Source of the DNA: Nemesobacter sp965204665
Lineage (GTDB): Bacteria > Desulfobacterota_D > UBA1144 > Nemesobacterales > Nemesobacteraceae
Assembly (NCBI GenBank): GCA_965204665.1
Contig: OZ242002.1
Coordinates: forward strand, 620,001 to 684,000
DNA: 64,000 nucleotides
Direction: 5' to 3'
The notes under the pieces were generated by a model, which was not told the DNA's origin, searched no databases, and saw only the letters and a program-made list of their open reading frames with translations. Shown one piece after another: positions 27,382 through 35,662 of the stretch. The stretch's first letter is position 1; every line of letters starts with the position of its first letter. Made by a program: the position numbers and the translations under genes.

Positions 27382-27993
27382 TTGAAGGACACTTCATATT
27401 CTGTTCCCGGCGGAGTCCGCGTAGCGGAACTGACGATAAAGAAAAGCAGGTTCGTGGCAACCGTAGGCAGAGCGGACAGCAGACAAACCGCAGAGAATTT
27501 TATAGAAACGGTAAGCAGAACTCACCCGGAAGCGACTCACAACTGTTACGCGTTTGTGGCTTGCGCCCCCGGAGAACAGGAAATCGGGTTCGGAGACGAC
27601 GGAGAAGTCTCCGGAACTGCAGGGCGCCCCATGCTCAGTGTTCTCAGGCGAAGCGGTATAGGAGAAATAGCGGCTGTGGTAAGCAGATATTTCGGAGGGG
27701 TAAGGCTCGGCACAGGAGGACTTACAAGAGCGTATACGGGTTGTCTGCGGGATGCTCTTGCGGAACTCGACTGCATGAAATACGTGCCGGTTCGGGCGGG
27801 AAGCGTGAGTTTTCCATACGCGCAGGAACATTCGATACGGTTTCTGTTTGAAAAAACGAGAGCAAAAATAACAGAGGCGCGGAGAACCGAAACCGTGTGC
27901 CTCGACTTCGAGACGTCCGTTGTCTGCGCGGCGGAGATCGAGGAAAAAATCGCATCTGTCACAAAAGGAAAAGCAAAACTCGTATGGAAGTGA
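27382..27993 (+). CDS. yigZ: YigZ/IMPACT family protein
   Basis: A UPF0029 protein related to eukaryotic IMPACT. Conserved segments are KKSRFVATVGRA, ATHNCYAFV, DDGEVSGTAGRPML and VVSRYFGGVRLGTGGLTRAY. A small C-terminal domain (DUF1949-like) follows. It is linked to translation regulation and ribosome-associated functions in other organisms; exact activity is unknown. The TTG start at 27382 has AAGGTAGG directly upstream. 203 residues, normal length. Confidence 0.9.
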   Translation: MKDTSYSVPGGVRVAELTIKKSRFVATVGRADSRQTAENFIETVSRTHPEATHNCYAFVACAPGEQEIGFGDDGEVSGTAGRPMLSVLRRSGIGEIAAVVSRYFGGVRLGTGGLTRAYTGCLRDALAELDCMKYVPVRAGSVSFPYAQEHSIRFLFEKTRAKITEARRTETVCLDFETSVVCAAEIEEKIASVTKGKAKLVWK

Positions 27994-28085
27994 AAAATAA
28001 ATCCCTCAGCATGGAGCAACCGTCTTTTCCTTCCGGTATAATAGAGTGAGTATTCCCGATAAATTTCAGGTATAGAGAAAATATT

Positions 28086-28601
28086 ATGAATGTTCATCAG
28101 TGCGTAAGGTCGCTCAGTTCCGTAAGAAGTTATATTGAAAAGGAAGTTCCGGATAAAGTCGTAATGGATGTCCTTGAAGCTGGCAGGTTAGCTCCGAGCG
28201 CCCGCAACAACCAGCCGTGGGAGTTCGTGCTCGTAAAAGACCGCACCGCGCTGCGGCAGCTGAGCGGATACTGTATAAGCGGAAGATTCGTCGCGCGGGC
28301 GGGTTTCGCCGTAATCATCGTCGTCGACCCTGAAAATAAATGGTATCAGATAGACGGTACAAGGGCTGTGCAGAATATGGTCCTTGAGGCATGGGGTCGG
28401 GGACTCGGGTCCTGCTGGATAGGAAGAATTGAAAAAGATGAGCTGAAAAAGCACCTTGCGGTGCCGCAGGAACTTGATATTCTGACCGTACTTCCTTTCG
28501 GCTATTTTGAAAGAAAATTTTTATCTTCCGGAAAATCAAGAAAAAGCCCGGATGATGTTTTTCACCTTGAAAGCTACGGAAAGAATTTTCCACATAGTTG
28601 A
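28086..28601 (+). CDS. Nitroreductase family protein
   Basis: A short (171-residue) FMN-dependent nitroreductase. The N-terminal FMN-binding motif RSLSSVRSYIEKEVP is followed by LEAGRLAPSARNNQPWEF, and the later part has VQNMVLEAWGRGLGSCWIG and LPFGYFE. This class reduces nitro groups, flavins or quinones, often as a homodimer; substrate cannot be read. Two small coupled genes of unknown function follow immediately. Confidence 0.88.
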   Translation: MNVHQCVRSLSSVRSYIEKEVPDKVVMDVLEAGRLAPSARNNQPWEFVLVKDRTALRQLSGYCISGRFVARAGFAVIIVVDPENKWYQIDGTRAVQNMVLEAWGRGLGSCWIGRIEKDELKKHLAVPQELDILTVLPFGYFERKFLSSGKSRKSPDDVFHLESYGKNFPHS

Positions 28602-28605
28602 AAAC

Positions 28606-28860
28606 ATGTTGACATTACTGTTGTTGGAAGGTCAGGAGATTGAAGGTGCTAAGTCGGGAACGAAGCGGACATCCCGCAAGTACCTGCCTGAAGCACTCGA
28701 AGTGTTGGAAGAGCACCTGGGTGCGGATGCGTACAAAAAGGAACTCATCAGCCTGACGCAGGCGAAGAAGGCGGGGATCCCCGAGGACCTGCTGAACTCC
28801 ATAACCTACAAACCCGAGGGCGCCTCTCAGGTTGTACTGAGTAAAGGAGGTGGCGGATGA
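28606..28860 (+). CDS. Small hypothetical protein, 84 residues
   Basis: Starts at an ATG five bases after the nitroreductase stop; the frame is open further upstream inside that gene. Sequence features are an amphipathic start (LTLLLLEGQEIEG), a basic patch (SGTKRTSRKYLPEAL), a helix-rich middle (LEEHLGADAYKKELISLTQAKKAG) and a Gly-rich end. Its stop overlaps the start of the next gene (ATGA), with a good AAGGAGGTGG site inside its 3' end, which argues that both are real and coupled. No family recognised. Confidence 0.55.
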   Translation: MLTLLLLEGQEIEGAKSGTKRTSRKYLPEALEVLEEHLGADAYKKELISLTQAKKAGIPEDLLNSITYKPEGASQVVLSKGGGG

Positions 28861-29102
28861 AGTTCGGATATTTCATGCTGATGATAGCTTTGTGCTCCAT
28901 GTTCCCCGCTTTTTTCCCGATTATTTTCATGAGCTATATCTGGAGCATAATTATTTATTACTTCCGACCTACTAAAGAATCCAGGGCGAGGGTGGCGGAG
29001 TACCACAGAAAAGAAAGCGAGATGTATCGCAGTATAGGAAGAGGCGAGAAAAAGCCGTCGGATTTTCCACCCGGCTATCCTTATACCGGCGAGCCGAAGT
29101 AG
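28857..29102 (+). CDS. Small membrane protein, 81 residues
   Basis: Starts in the overlap with the previous gene, preceded by AAGGAGGTGG. One long hydrophobic N-terminal segment, likely two short helices (GYFMLMIALCSMFPAFFPIIF, then YIWSIIIYY), is followed by a basic and polar cytoplasmic tail with GRGEKKPSDFPPGYP. No family recognised. It is the last gene before the aquaporin. Confidence 0.6.
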   Translation: MKFGYFMLMIALCSMFPAFFPIIFMSYIWSIIIYYFRPTKESRARVAEYHRKESEMYRSIGRGEKKPSDFPPGYPYTGEPK

Positions 29103-29141
29103 CGTTATTGACATATCAAAAAAACCGATGCGAGGATTCTG

Positions 29142-29765
29142 ATGAAAAAATACATTTGCGAATTCATAGGAACTTTTTTTCTGGTATTCACCATAGGAAC
29201 TGCGGTGATCAGCCCGGGGGCGGGATCTTTCGCTCCTTTCGCGATAGGAGCCGTGCTCGCGGCCATGATCTACGCGGGGGGACACATATCGGGAGCACAT
29301 TATAATCCCGCCGTGACCGTGACTCTATGGCTTCGGGGAGAGACCGCTCGCACGGAAGTCGTGCCTTACATCGTCGCCCAGGCAGTCGGAAGCGCGCTTG
29401 CGGCCGTAGCGGTACTTTTTGTAAAGACACCGACTGCGGTGTCGGCGATGGAAATATCAGTTCTACCCGCGCTTTTCTCGGAACTGCTTTTCACCTTCGC
29501 TCTCTGCTTGGTGATACTTGAGGTCGCCACCTCGAAGAAAACGCAGGGCAATTCCTATTACGGCATAGCCATAGGACTTGTGGTTATGGCGGGAATTTAC
29601 TCCGTGGGTGAAGTTTCAGGTGGAGTTTTCAATCCCGCGGTGGTAGTGGGAATCATCGTGATGGGGCTTTCCGCGCCGGAGAACGCCTGGATATACGTAG
29701 TCGCGAATTTTGCGGGAGCCGTGCTCGCGGCAGTATCTTTCAAGTTCCTGAACTCCGATGAATAA
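29142..29765 (+). CDS. Aquaporin / MIP family channel
   Basis: Six-helix membrane channel for water or small neutral solutes. The two pore loops carry HYNPAVTVTLW and GGVFNPAVVVG, each with the NPA signature. At 207 residues it is on the short side. The AEFIGTF-like start (CEFIGTFFLVFTIGTA) is typical. A Thr/Val-rich pore entrance cannot separate aquaporin from aquaglyceroporin by eye. ATG at 29142, with GAGG upstream. Confidence 0.9.
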   Translation: MKKYICEFIGTFFLVFTIGTAVISPGAGSFAPFAIGAVLAAMIYAGGHISGAHYNPAVTVTLWLRGETARTEVVPYIVAQAVGSALAAVAVLFVKTPTAVSAMEISVLPALFSELLFTFALCLVILEVATSKKTQGNSYYGIAIGLVVMAGIYSVGEVSGGVFNPAVVVGIIVMGLSAPENAWIYVVANFAGAVLAAVSFKFLNSDE

Positions 29766-29768
29766 CCG

Positions 29769-30590
29769 GTGCTGGATATGCCGGAGCGCAACGCGGTGAA
29801 CCTGAAGAGACTCGGGAACACGGAAACCTCGATTCCCGAGGTCGGACTCGGCACCTGGAGATACAAAGGTGGAGTCGAGGCGCTTCGGGCGGGTATCGGG
29901 CTCGGAGCCGCACTTATCGATACCGCGGAAGGATACCATACGGAAGATACGGTCGGGCGGGCTGTGGCTCCTCTGCGCAAAGATGTGTTCCTTGCAACAA
30001 AGGTTTCCGGAAGAAATCTCGCCTATGACAGCGTGCTCTCCTCATGCGAACGAAGTCTCGAAAAACTCGGCACCGACCGCATAGATCTTTACCAGATACA
30101 CTGGCCGAATCCCTCATACCCCATAAACCGCACCATGAATGCGCTTGAAAAACTGGTTGACCGCGGATGGGTAAGATACGTCGGGGTCAGTAATTTTTCC
30201 GTGGAAGATATGCGCGAGGCGCAACATCATTTTCCGAACTATCCGATAGTTTCAAACCAGGTGCTGTACAATCTGAACTCAAGAAGTATAGAACGGGACA
30301 TTCTGCCCTACTGCATACGGAACGGAATTACGGTAATGGCCTACACTCCTCTCGACAACGGCAGACTCTGCAGAAGAAATCCCGGCGCAGCACTCTCCGC
30401 CATCGCGGATGAAACGGGGAAAACAGAGGCGCAGACGGCTATCAACTGGTGTCTTTCGCACGAAAATGTCGTCTGCATTCCGAAATCGGACTCCGTGAAA
30501 AGGACAGTGGAGAACTGCGGAGCATCGGGATGGCGTCTTTCCGACAGGCAGCTCGAGAGACTCGACCAAGATTTTTCACTCCACATGTGA
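29769..30590 (+). CDS. Aldo/keto reductase
   Basis: NADPH-dependent oxidoreductase with a TIM-barrel fold. Catalytic tetrad positions are visible: Asp and Tyr in IDTAEGYH, Lys in LATKV, His in YQIHWP. The cofactor end shows SNFSVEDM, VSNQVLYN, MAYTPLDNG and CIPKSDSVKRTVENCGA. Substrate unknown. It starts only three bases after the aquaporin stop (GTG at 29769; ATG at 29778 also possible), so the pair is probably one transcript. Confidence 0.9.
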   Translation: MLDMPERNAVNLKRLGNTETSIPEVGLGTWRYKGGVEALRAGIGLGAALIDTAEGYHTEDTVGRAVAPLRKDVFLATKVSGRNLAYDSVLSSCERSLEKLGTDRIDLYQIHWPNPSYPINRTMNALEKLVDRGWVRYVGVSNFSVEDMREAQHHFPNYPIVSNQVLYNLNSRSIERDILPYCIRNGITVMAYTPLDNGRLCRRNPGAALSAIADETGKTEAQTAINWCLSHENVVCIPKSDSVKRTVENCGASGWRLSDRQLERLDQDFSLHM

Positions 30591-30596
30591 TATAAT
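30588..30596 (+). promoter_or_regulatory. Extended -10 promoter of amtB
   Basis: TGATATAAT (TG-N-TATAAT), 43 bases before the amtB start, across the stop of the aldo/keto reductase gene. No good -35 is visible, which an extended -10 can tolerate. Confidence 0.6.
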
Positions 30597-30638
30597 GGGC
30601 GGGAAAAACAAGTTAAGCACTAGGGAGGATTTTGTACG

Positions 30639-31967
30639 ATGATACTCGGAAGACCGATTCGGTTGTCGACTTTGCTGTTATCCGTTCTCGCTTTTTTCCT
30701 GCTTGCAGACCCGGCCTCGGCCGGTGAACTCGATACCGGAGATACCGCATGGATACTGATTTCCACAGGACTTGTCCTGTTCATGATGATTCCGGGACTC
30801 GCGCTTTTTTACGGCGGTCTGGTTGGAAAAAAGAACATCCTGTCGATACTGATGCAGTGTTTTTCCATTACCGCGATAGTAACGATTATCTGGACCGTAT
30901 TCGGCTACAGCATGACTTTCGACACAACCGGGATGACTGCGGGAGAGGTCGGAGTCAACTCTTTTGTCGGAGGATTATCGAAGACATTTCTCAACGGAGT
31001 CACCGCCGATACTCTCTCCGGAACAATACCGGAAGTGCTGTTTTTCGCCTTCCAGCTCACTTTCGCCATTATAACTCCGGGACTTATCATCGGCGCGTTC
31101 GCCGAAAGAATGAAGTTTTCGGCGATGCTCCTTTTCTCGGCTTTATGGGTAATCATCTGTTATTTCCCGATCGCTCACATGGTTTGGGGAGGAGACGGCT
31201 CTTTCTTCGGAGACAAGGGGCTCATTGATTTTGCAGGAGGAATAGTCGTACATATAACAGCGGGTACCGCCGCGCTTGTAGCCGCGATAGTGATAGGACC
31301 CAGGAAAGGCTATCCTCATCAGATAAATCTTCCCCACAACCTCTCTTTCACCATGATGGGAACTGCGATGCTCTGGGTCGGCTGGTTCGGATTTAACGGA
31401 GGGAGCGCCCTCGCGGCAGGCGGACAAGCCGCCATGGCGGTCGTGGTAACCCAGATATCTCCATGCGCAGCGGCACTTACATGGATATTGCTTGAAAAGG
31501 TGAAATCGGGAAAACCCAGCGCTTTGGGCTTCGCCACGGGAGCGATAGCGGGACTTGCCGCCATAACTCCCGCATCGGGAACAGTAGGACCGAGCGGCGC
31601 TATAGTGATAGGAATCGCGTCCTCTCTACTGGCCTATATAGCAGCCACGTATATAAAGTTCAGATTCAAATACGACGATGCCCTTGATGTTGTCGGAGTA
31701 CACGGAGTCGGAGGGCTGGTCGGAATTTTGCTGGTCTCGGTGTTCGCCTCAACCTCGTACGGAGGGTCGATCGAGAATTTGGATATAGGAGCGCAGTTGG
31801 GAGTTCAGCTATATGGAGCGGTATTCACCGTAATATACACCGGTGTTCTGAGTTTCATAATACTCAAGGCTGTTGATATGACTATCGGGCTCAGAGTTGA
31901 CGAGGACGAGGAAAGCCAGGGCCTGGACATAACCGACCACGGAGAAGTCGGTTACTACGGTCTATAG
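30639..31967 (+). CDS. amtB: Ammonium transporter
   Basis: A 442-residue Amt/MEP/Rh channel for ammonium uptake. It has an N-terminal cleavable signal peptide (about 29 residues, LLADPASA), then eleven hydrophobic helices. Family landmarks are FYGGLVGKKNILSILMQ, WVGWFGFNGGSALAA, FATGAIAGLAAITPASG and DVVGVHGVGGLVG with the pore His. ATG with AGGGAGG upstream. No glnK/glnB partner gene lies next to it, so PII control, if any, comes from elsewhere. Confidence 0.95.
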   Translation: MILGRPIRLSTLLLSVLAFFLLADPASAGELDTGDTAWILISTGLVLFMMIPGLALFYGGLVGKKNILSILMQCFSITAIVTIIWTVFGYSMTFDTTGMTAGEVGVNSFVGGLSKTFLNGVTADTLSGTIPEVLFFAFQLTFAIITPGLIIGAFAERMKFSAMLLFSALWVIICYFPIAHMVWGGDGSFFGDKGLIDFAGGIVVHITAGTAALVAAIVIGPRKGYPHQINLPHNLSFTMMGTAMLWVGWFGFNGGSALAAGGQAAMAVVVTQISPCAAALTWILLEKVKSGKPSALGFATGAIAGLAAITPASGTVGPSGAIVIGIASSLLAYIAATYIKFRFKYDDALDVVGVHGVGGLVGILLVSVFASTSYGGSIENLDIGAQLGVQLYGAVFTVIYTGVLSFIILKAVDMTIGLRVDEDEESQGLDITDHGEVGYYGL

Positions 31968-32012
31968 AATATTCAGCGACGCCGGAAGACCCTGCGCGCA
32001 ACTTACGTTGAG

Positions 32013-32243
32013 ATGAGCAGTGAAAAAATCGGGCGTGGTGTATGTGCCTGCGGACATTCCGTCGGTGACCCTTGGGTGGTTCCGAAACAGAGATACTCTC
32101 TTTGCGGGTGGTTTGCGATGAGTCTCGGAGTAAGTTACCCTCCGAAACAGATAAACTGGGAATGCGACCGATGCGGGGAGATTTTTGAAGTAATCCTAGG
32201 AGACAGGAAGTTTCTCGAGCAGTACGCTGAGCACAACAGATAA
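32013..32243 (+). CDS. Small zinc-ribbon-like protein
   Basis: 76 residues with paired cysteines: CACGH at the N-terminus, one CGWF, and ECDRCGEIFE, which suggests a zinc ribbon. Sequence is otherwise unfamiliar. The ATG follows ACGTTGAG. It ends two bases from the convergent DUF151 gene. Confidence 0.65.
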   Translation: MSSEKIGRGVCACGHSVGDPWVVPKQRYSLCGWFAMSLGVSYPPKQINWECDRCGEIFEVILGDRKFLEQYAEHNR

Positions 32244-32245
32244 AA

Positions 32246-32722
32246 CTACATCTTGTATTTGCCGAAATCCTCAGGCGGAAGGTTCTCCAATATTTCTCCT
32301 CCGGTTATGTCGGTACCGCCGGTCTTCGCGCTCAGGGCCATATTTATCACCTCTTCTTCAACCAGAATGCGGGAATCTGTTCTGAGCGCGAGAGCAATCG
32401 CGTCACTCGGACGTGAATCGACGAACAACTCCTCTCCGTCCTTTCCGATCACAAGCCGCGAGAAAAAAACGCTGTCCTTAAGTTCGGTTATCTCCACCCT
32501 GAGCAACCTGCATTGAACCGCTTCAATCATGTTCTTCATAAGATCATGGGTAAGAGGCCTCGGTCTTTCCATTTGTTTTATCTCTATGGCTATGGCATTT
32601 GCTTCCTCAACACCGACCCAGAGGGGAAGACTCTTCTGTTTTTTCTCGTCGGTGAGTATCACCACCGGCGTGTCCGTAAACGGGTCTGCGACTATACAGG
32701 AAACTTTCAGTTCAATAAACAT
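32246..32722 (-). CDS. Bifunctional nuclease domain protein (DUF151)
   Basis: A BFN/DUF151 protein, a family with reported DNase/RNase activity in a plant member. The core reads PLWVGVEEANAIA, RPLTHDLMKNMIEAV and DSRPSDAIALALR. 158 residues, a normal length. It overlaps the end of miaB by 16 bases, a gene pairing often seen in bacteria. Confidence 0.9.
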   Translation of the reverse strand: MFIELKVSCIVADPFTDTPVVILTDEKKQKSLPLWVGVEEANAIAIEIKQMERPRPLTHDLMKNMIEAVQCRLLRVEITELKDSVFFSRLVIGKDGEELFVDSRPSDAIALALRTDSRILVEEEVINMALSAKTGGTDITGGEILENLPPEDFGKYKM

Positions 32723-34059
32723 CTTCCGTCCTCTGATATACTTCGCCGATTAAGATATTGTCCCCTGAGAGAGTTGGCAAGTCCCTCGGTTATCTTCACA
32801 TCAACCATTCGCCCTATAAGTTCCGGAGACCCGGGAAAATTCACTATCCTGTTATGATCAGTCCTGCCGGCGAGCCAGGTGGAGTCATTTCGGCTCACGC
32901 CTTCCACCAGAACACGCTCGGATTTTCCGATTCTCTCCGCGTTCTTCTCAAGTGTAACCTCCCGCTGGTATCGCTGAAGACGCGCGAGCCTCCCGCTCGC
33001 GACGGCATCCTCCACCCTTTCCCCCGACCTCCAGAGTCTGTCTCCTTCAGTTCCCGGGCGCGGAGAATACTTGAACGAAAAGGAACTCTCAAAACCCACT
33101 TCCTCGACAAGACTCATCGTCCGCTCGAAATCATCATCTTCCTCGCCCGGAAATCCCACTATTATATCCGTGGATACCGCTATATCCGGCATAGCGTCTC
33201 TAAGTCTGTTCACCGAATCAACGTACCAGGCCCTGGTGTAGGTTCTGTTCATCGACTTGAGCACCTTGTCGGAACCCGACTGCACGGGCAGATGTATATG
33301 ACGACACACCTTGGAAACATCGGCCATGGATCCGACCATTTTTCCCGTTATGTCTCTCGGGTAGGAAGTCGTGAATCTTATACGCTCAAGTCCCTCGATC
33401 TCTCCCACCTCTCTCAGAAGGTCCCCGAACCTGAGTTTCTCCGTCTTCCAGGAATTTACCGTCTGACCTATGAGAGTTATCTCCTTGACGCCTTTTGAGA
33501 CCAGATAGAGGGCCTCGGTCATGATATCCTCGACAGTCCTGTTCGCTTCCGGACCCCTGACCCTGGGCACTATGCAGTAGGCGCACCGCTTGTTGCACCC
33601 CTGCTGTATCGAGAGAAAGGCAGTAGGCTTGCCGTCTACGTGATGGGGAAGAATGTCGAAAGGCTCCTCCACATCAAAGGATGTCTCGACAGGTCTTGTT
33701 CTTTTCTCCCTTATTTCGTCCACAATTCTTTTCAGTCCCGGGATCATTCTCGGCCCCAGAACGAAATCCAGGTGAGGCATTTTCCGGAGAAGTTCTTCTC
33801 CGTAAAGTTGCGCCACACATCCCGATATCCCCACTACAAGTTCCGGATTCTCGGCCTTGAGATGCTTGAACCGCCCGAGACTGCTGAGAGCCTTCCGGTC
33901 GGCCTTCTCCCGTATGGCGCAGGTATTTACGATCACTATGTCGGCCTGTCGAGGGTCCTCAGTCACACAGGCGCCGAGGGCGGTTCTTATCCTGTCCGAG
34001 TCGTACCCGTTCATCTGACAGCCGTAGGTTTCAAGATAGAGAACATTGTTGTCTTTCAT
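32707..34059 (-). CDS. miaB: tRNA-2-methylthio-N6-dimethylallyladenosine synthase
   Basis: A radical SAM methylthiotransferase that modifies A37 of tRNAs reading UNN codons. It has the N-terminal UPF0004 domain with Cys residues in ETYGCQMN, IVNTCAIREKA and VGISGCVAQ. The radical SAM motif is CNKRCAYC, with VRGPEANR after it, and a C-terminal TRAM domain (RVLVEGVSRNDSTWLAGRTD). The start at 34059 (MKDNNVLYLETYGC) is chosen; the frame is open to 34092 but the extra 11 residues are not family-like. Confidence 0.95.
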   Translation of the reverse strand: MKDNNVLYLETYGCQMNGYDSDRIRTALGACVTEDPRQADIVIVNTCAIREKADRKALSSLGRFKHLKAENPELVVGISGCVAQLYGEELLRKMPHLDFVLGPRMIPGLKRIVDEIREKRTRPVETSFDVEEPFDILPHHVDGKPTAFLSIQQGCNKRCAYCIVPRVRGPEANRTVEDIMTEALYLVSKGVKEITLIGQTVNSWKTEKLRFGDLLREVGEIEGLERIRFTTSYPRDITGKMVGSMADVSKVCRHIHLPVQSGSDKVLKSMNRTYTRAWYVDSVNRLRDAMPDIAVSTDIIVGFPGEEDDDFERTMSLVEEVGFESSFSFKYSPRPGTEGDRLWRSGERVEDAVASGRLARLQRYQREVTLEKNAERIGKSERVLVEGVSRNDSTWLAGRTDHNRIVNFPGSPELIGRMVDVKITEGLANSLRGQYLNRRSISEDGRCLLN

Positions 34060-34092
34060 GGGTCTCCGGAATCTTAACGCATGAGGATGCAA

Positions 34093-34650
34093 CTATCAAG
34101 AACAGGCGAAACACGATGCCTTGCGCTGTCCAAGAGGTGTATACATATCAAAAAGGGTTGGGAAAGAGTAGTTTTTCAGTCACGCTCATCCGACCCCGGC
34201 CAGTAGTCTGCATTGCCCCAGCTGTGCTGGTGTTCAACCTCCCCGAATGTCGGACGCAACGTGACCCTGCGCAGGTCAATCTCATTGTCCTGAAACGACT
34301 GTCTGTCCATGATCTACACCATACCACATCACGAACTGAATTATCAGTCATAAAAATCTGCCCACAACTGAAAAGTCCTGGGTCGCATCCCGTCGAAACA
34401 TTGCTTCGTAATACCCCGCCTTATACCGCTCTACCGGTAATGCACATTCCAACTCCTGACAACATGCTTCCACCATATGAACTTCTGTCCGACGCACTTA
34501 AGTTCTTTGCTCCTCGTACAGAGACTTTCAATCTACCGAAACGCATGCTGACCGAGTCGACAGGCAATCAATGCCGGCGGTGCCATCATCCGATGAACGA
34601 ACATCCACATGGATAGGCATGCTACTGTGGCCTAAAAAAATTATCAGTCC
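34093..34650. other. Intergenic region between miaB and the Hsp70 module
   Basis: 558 bases without a recognised gene. A 44-codon minus-strand frame at 34176-34310 (MDRQSFQDNEIDL, then GEVEHQHSWG) and the 3' end of a + strand frame near 34440-34616 (with CRRCHHPMNEHPH) have coding-like composition. Neither has a clear ribosome-binding site, so they may be remnants. Confidence 0.4.
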
Positions 34651-34677
34651 TTGACATGCTTAGGGGGGGGGTACATT
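34651..34677 (+). promoter_or_regulatory. Poly-G-spacer promoter of the Hsp70/TerB module
   Basis: TTGACA at 34651-34656, then TGCTTA plus nine G (34663-34671), then TACATT at 34672-34677. The spacer is 15 bases; 11 G would make it 17. Expression could be tuned by tract length. The first gene starts about 80 bases downstream, after AAGGAGG. Confidence 0.65.
34663..34671 (+). repeat. G9 homopolymer in promoter spacer (Hsp70 module)
   Basis: Nine G residues wholly inside the -35/-10 spacer. Confidence 0.8.
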
Positions 34678-34756
34678 AGTACAAATTGTCTCAGTGACTA
34701 CATTTTGATCGTACGGTTACTTTTCCTCAAAATTTTCTAAGGAGGCCATTAGTTGG

Positions 34757-35662
34757 TTGAAGAAAATTGTTTACAACAAAATACGAGAAATATGGTATAA
34801 GCTGATGGAACCGAATTACGATGGGTCTGAGGAGAGTGGACATGAGGAACAACTTATTCAGAGATTTTCTCTGGGTAAAATTGTTGTCCTCAGCATCCTC
34901 TGCACACTTGTTGTTGCTGTTGTTCTTCTCTCATTCGGTTCTGGGAATTCGGATACTTCTCAGGACGGAGATTTTCCTTGGGTTTTGGTCATCGGACTTG
35001 TAGTTGTTACATCAATAAGTCTGGTGATTTCTTTTTGGACCTATTATGTCCGGTCGATCTACATCAAGGACGGACCTGCTCTGGTCCCGGAAAAATGGGG
35101 AGCAATCATCGGAGAATTGATAAAATCCTCCCAAACATCCGATACTCGGTTCCAAAAGATATTGGGAAAGGTTCAGAAATCATCAGAAGAACAATCCAAG
35201 AAGTCGAATGATCTGCTTGAGAGTTTTCTTACTCTGCAGAATGCTCTCAATAGCAAGGATGATGAAATTGCGCGGCTTAAAAAAGGGTATGACGCCAAAA
35301 TTTTCAAAAGGTTTTTGATGCGGTTCATCCGGGTGGACCGGTCTCTCGGAGAAATGCAGGAAGAATCCGAAAATGAAAAGGAATCGAAAAACTACAAGTA
35401 TCTCTCCCGTATTATGCAGGATGCTCTGGAGGAGTGCGGAGTGGAGCGGTTCACTCCTGAAATCGGTTCCGACTACAGAGACGAGGGCCCTCAGATAGCG
35501 GACGACCCGACTGTTTTACCCGCCGACGATGAATCGCAGGACTTCAAAATAGCTGTAGTTGAATCCGTCGGATACATCTTGGAAGGAGAAGGAGATGTGG
35601 AGGTTGTTGTTCCATCGAAAGTCTCGATCTTTCGGTTCAACTATGGGAACGAGGAGGAATAG
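34757..35662 (+). CDS. Membrane-anchored GrpE-like protein
   Basis: 301 residues. Two hydrophobic helices (about 39-62 and 75-98: IVVLSILCTLVVAVVLLSF and WVLVIGLVVVTSISLVIS) are followed by a cytoplasmic region with a long coiled coil (about 130-180). The C-terminal half has the layout of GrpE: a helix pair (FLMRFIRVDRSLGEM, then YLSRIMQDALEECGVERFTPEIG) and a terminal beta part (VESVGYILEGEGDVEVVVPSKVSIFRF) that mirrors the GrpE VxxVxxxGYxL...RxAxV pattern. It would act as nucleotide-exchange factor for the Hsp70 encoded next to it, from the membrane. TTG start with AAGGAGG ten bases upstream. Its stop is followed at once by the Hsp70 ATG. GrpE likeness is from pattern only. Confidence 0.6.
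   Translation: MKKIVYNKIREIWYKLMEPNYDGSEESGHEEQLIQRFSLGKIVVLSILCTLVVAVVLLSFGSGNSDTSQDGDFPWVLVIGLVVVTSISLVISFWTYYVRSIYIKDGPALVPEKWGAIIGELIKSSQTSDTRFQKILGKVQKSSEEQSKKSNDLLESFLTLQNALNSKDDEIARLKKGYDAKIFKRFLMRFIRVDRSLGEMQEESENEKESKNYKYLSRIMQDALEECGVERFTPEIGSDYRDEGPQIADDPTVLPADDESQDFKIAVVESVGYILEGEGDVEVVVPSKVSIFRFNYGNEEE

Noticed and set aside
34116..34616. 166-codon + strand frame before the Hsp70 module
   Set aside because: The first two thirds have no coding-like pattern and no ribosome-binding site; only the last 58 codons look slightly protein-like. Noted under the intergenic entry instead.
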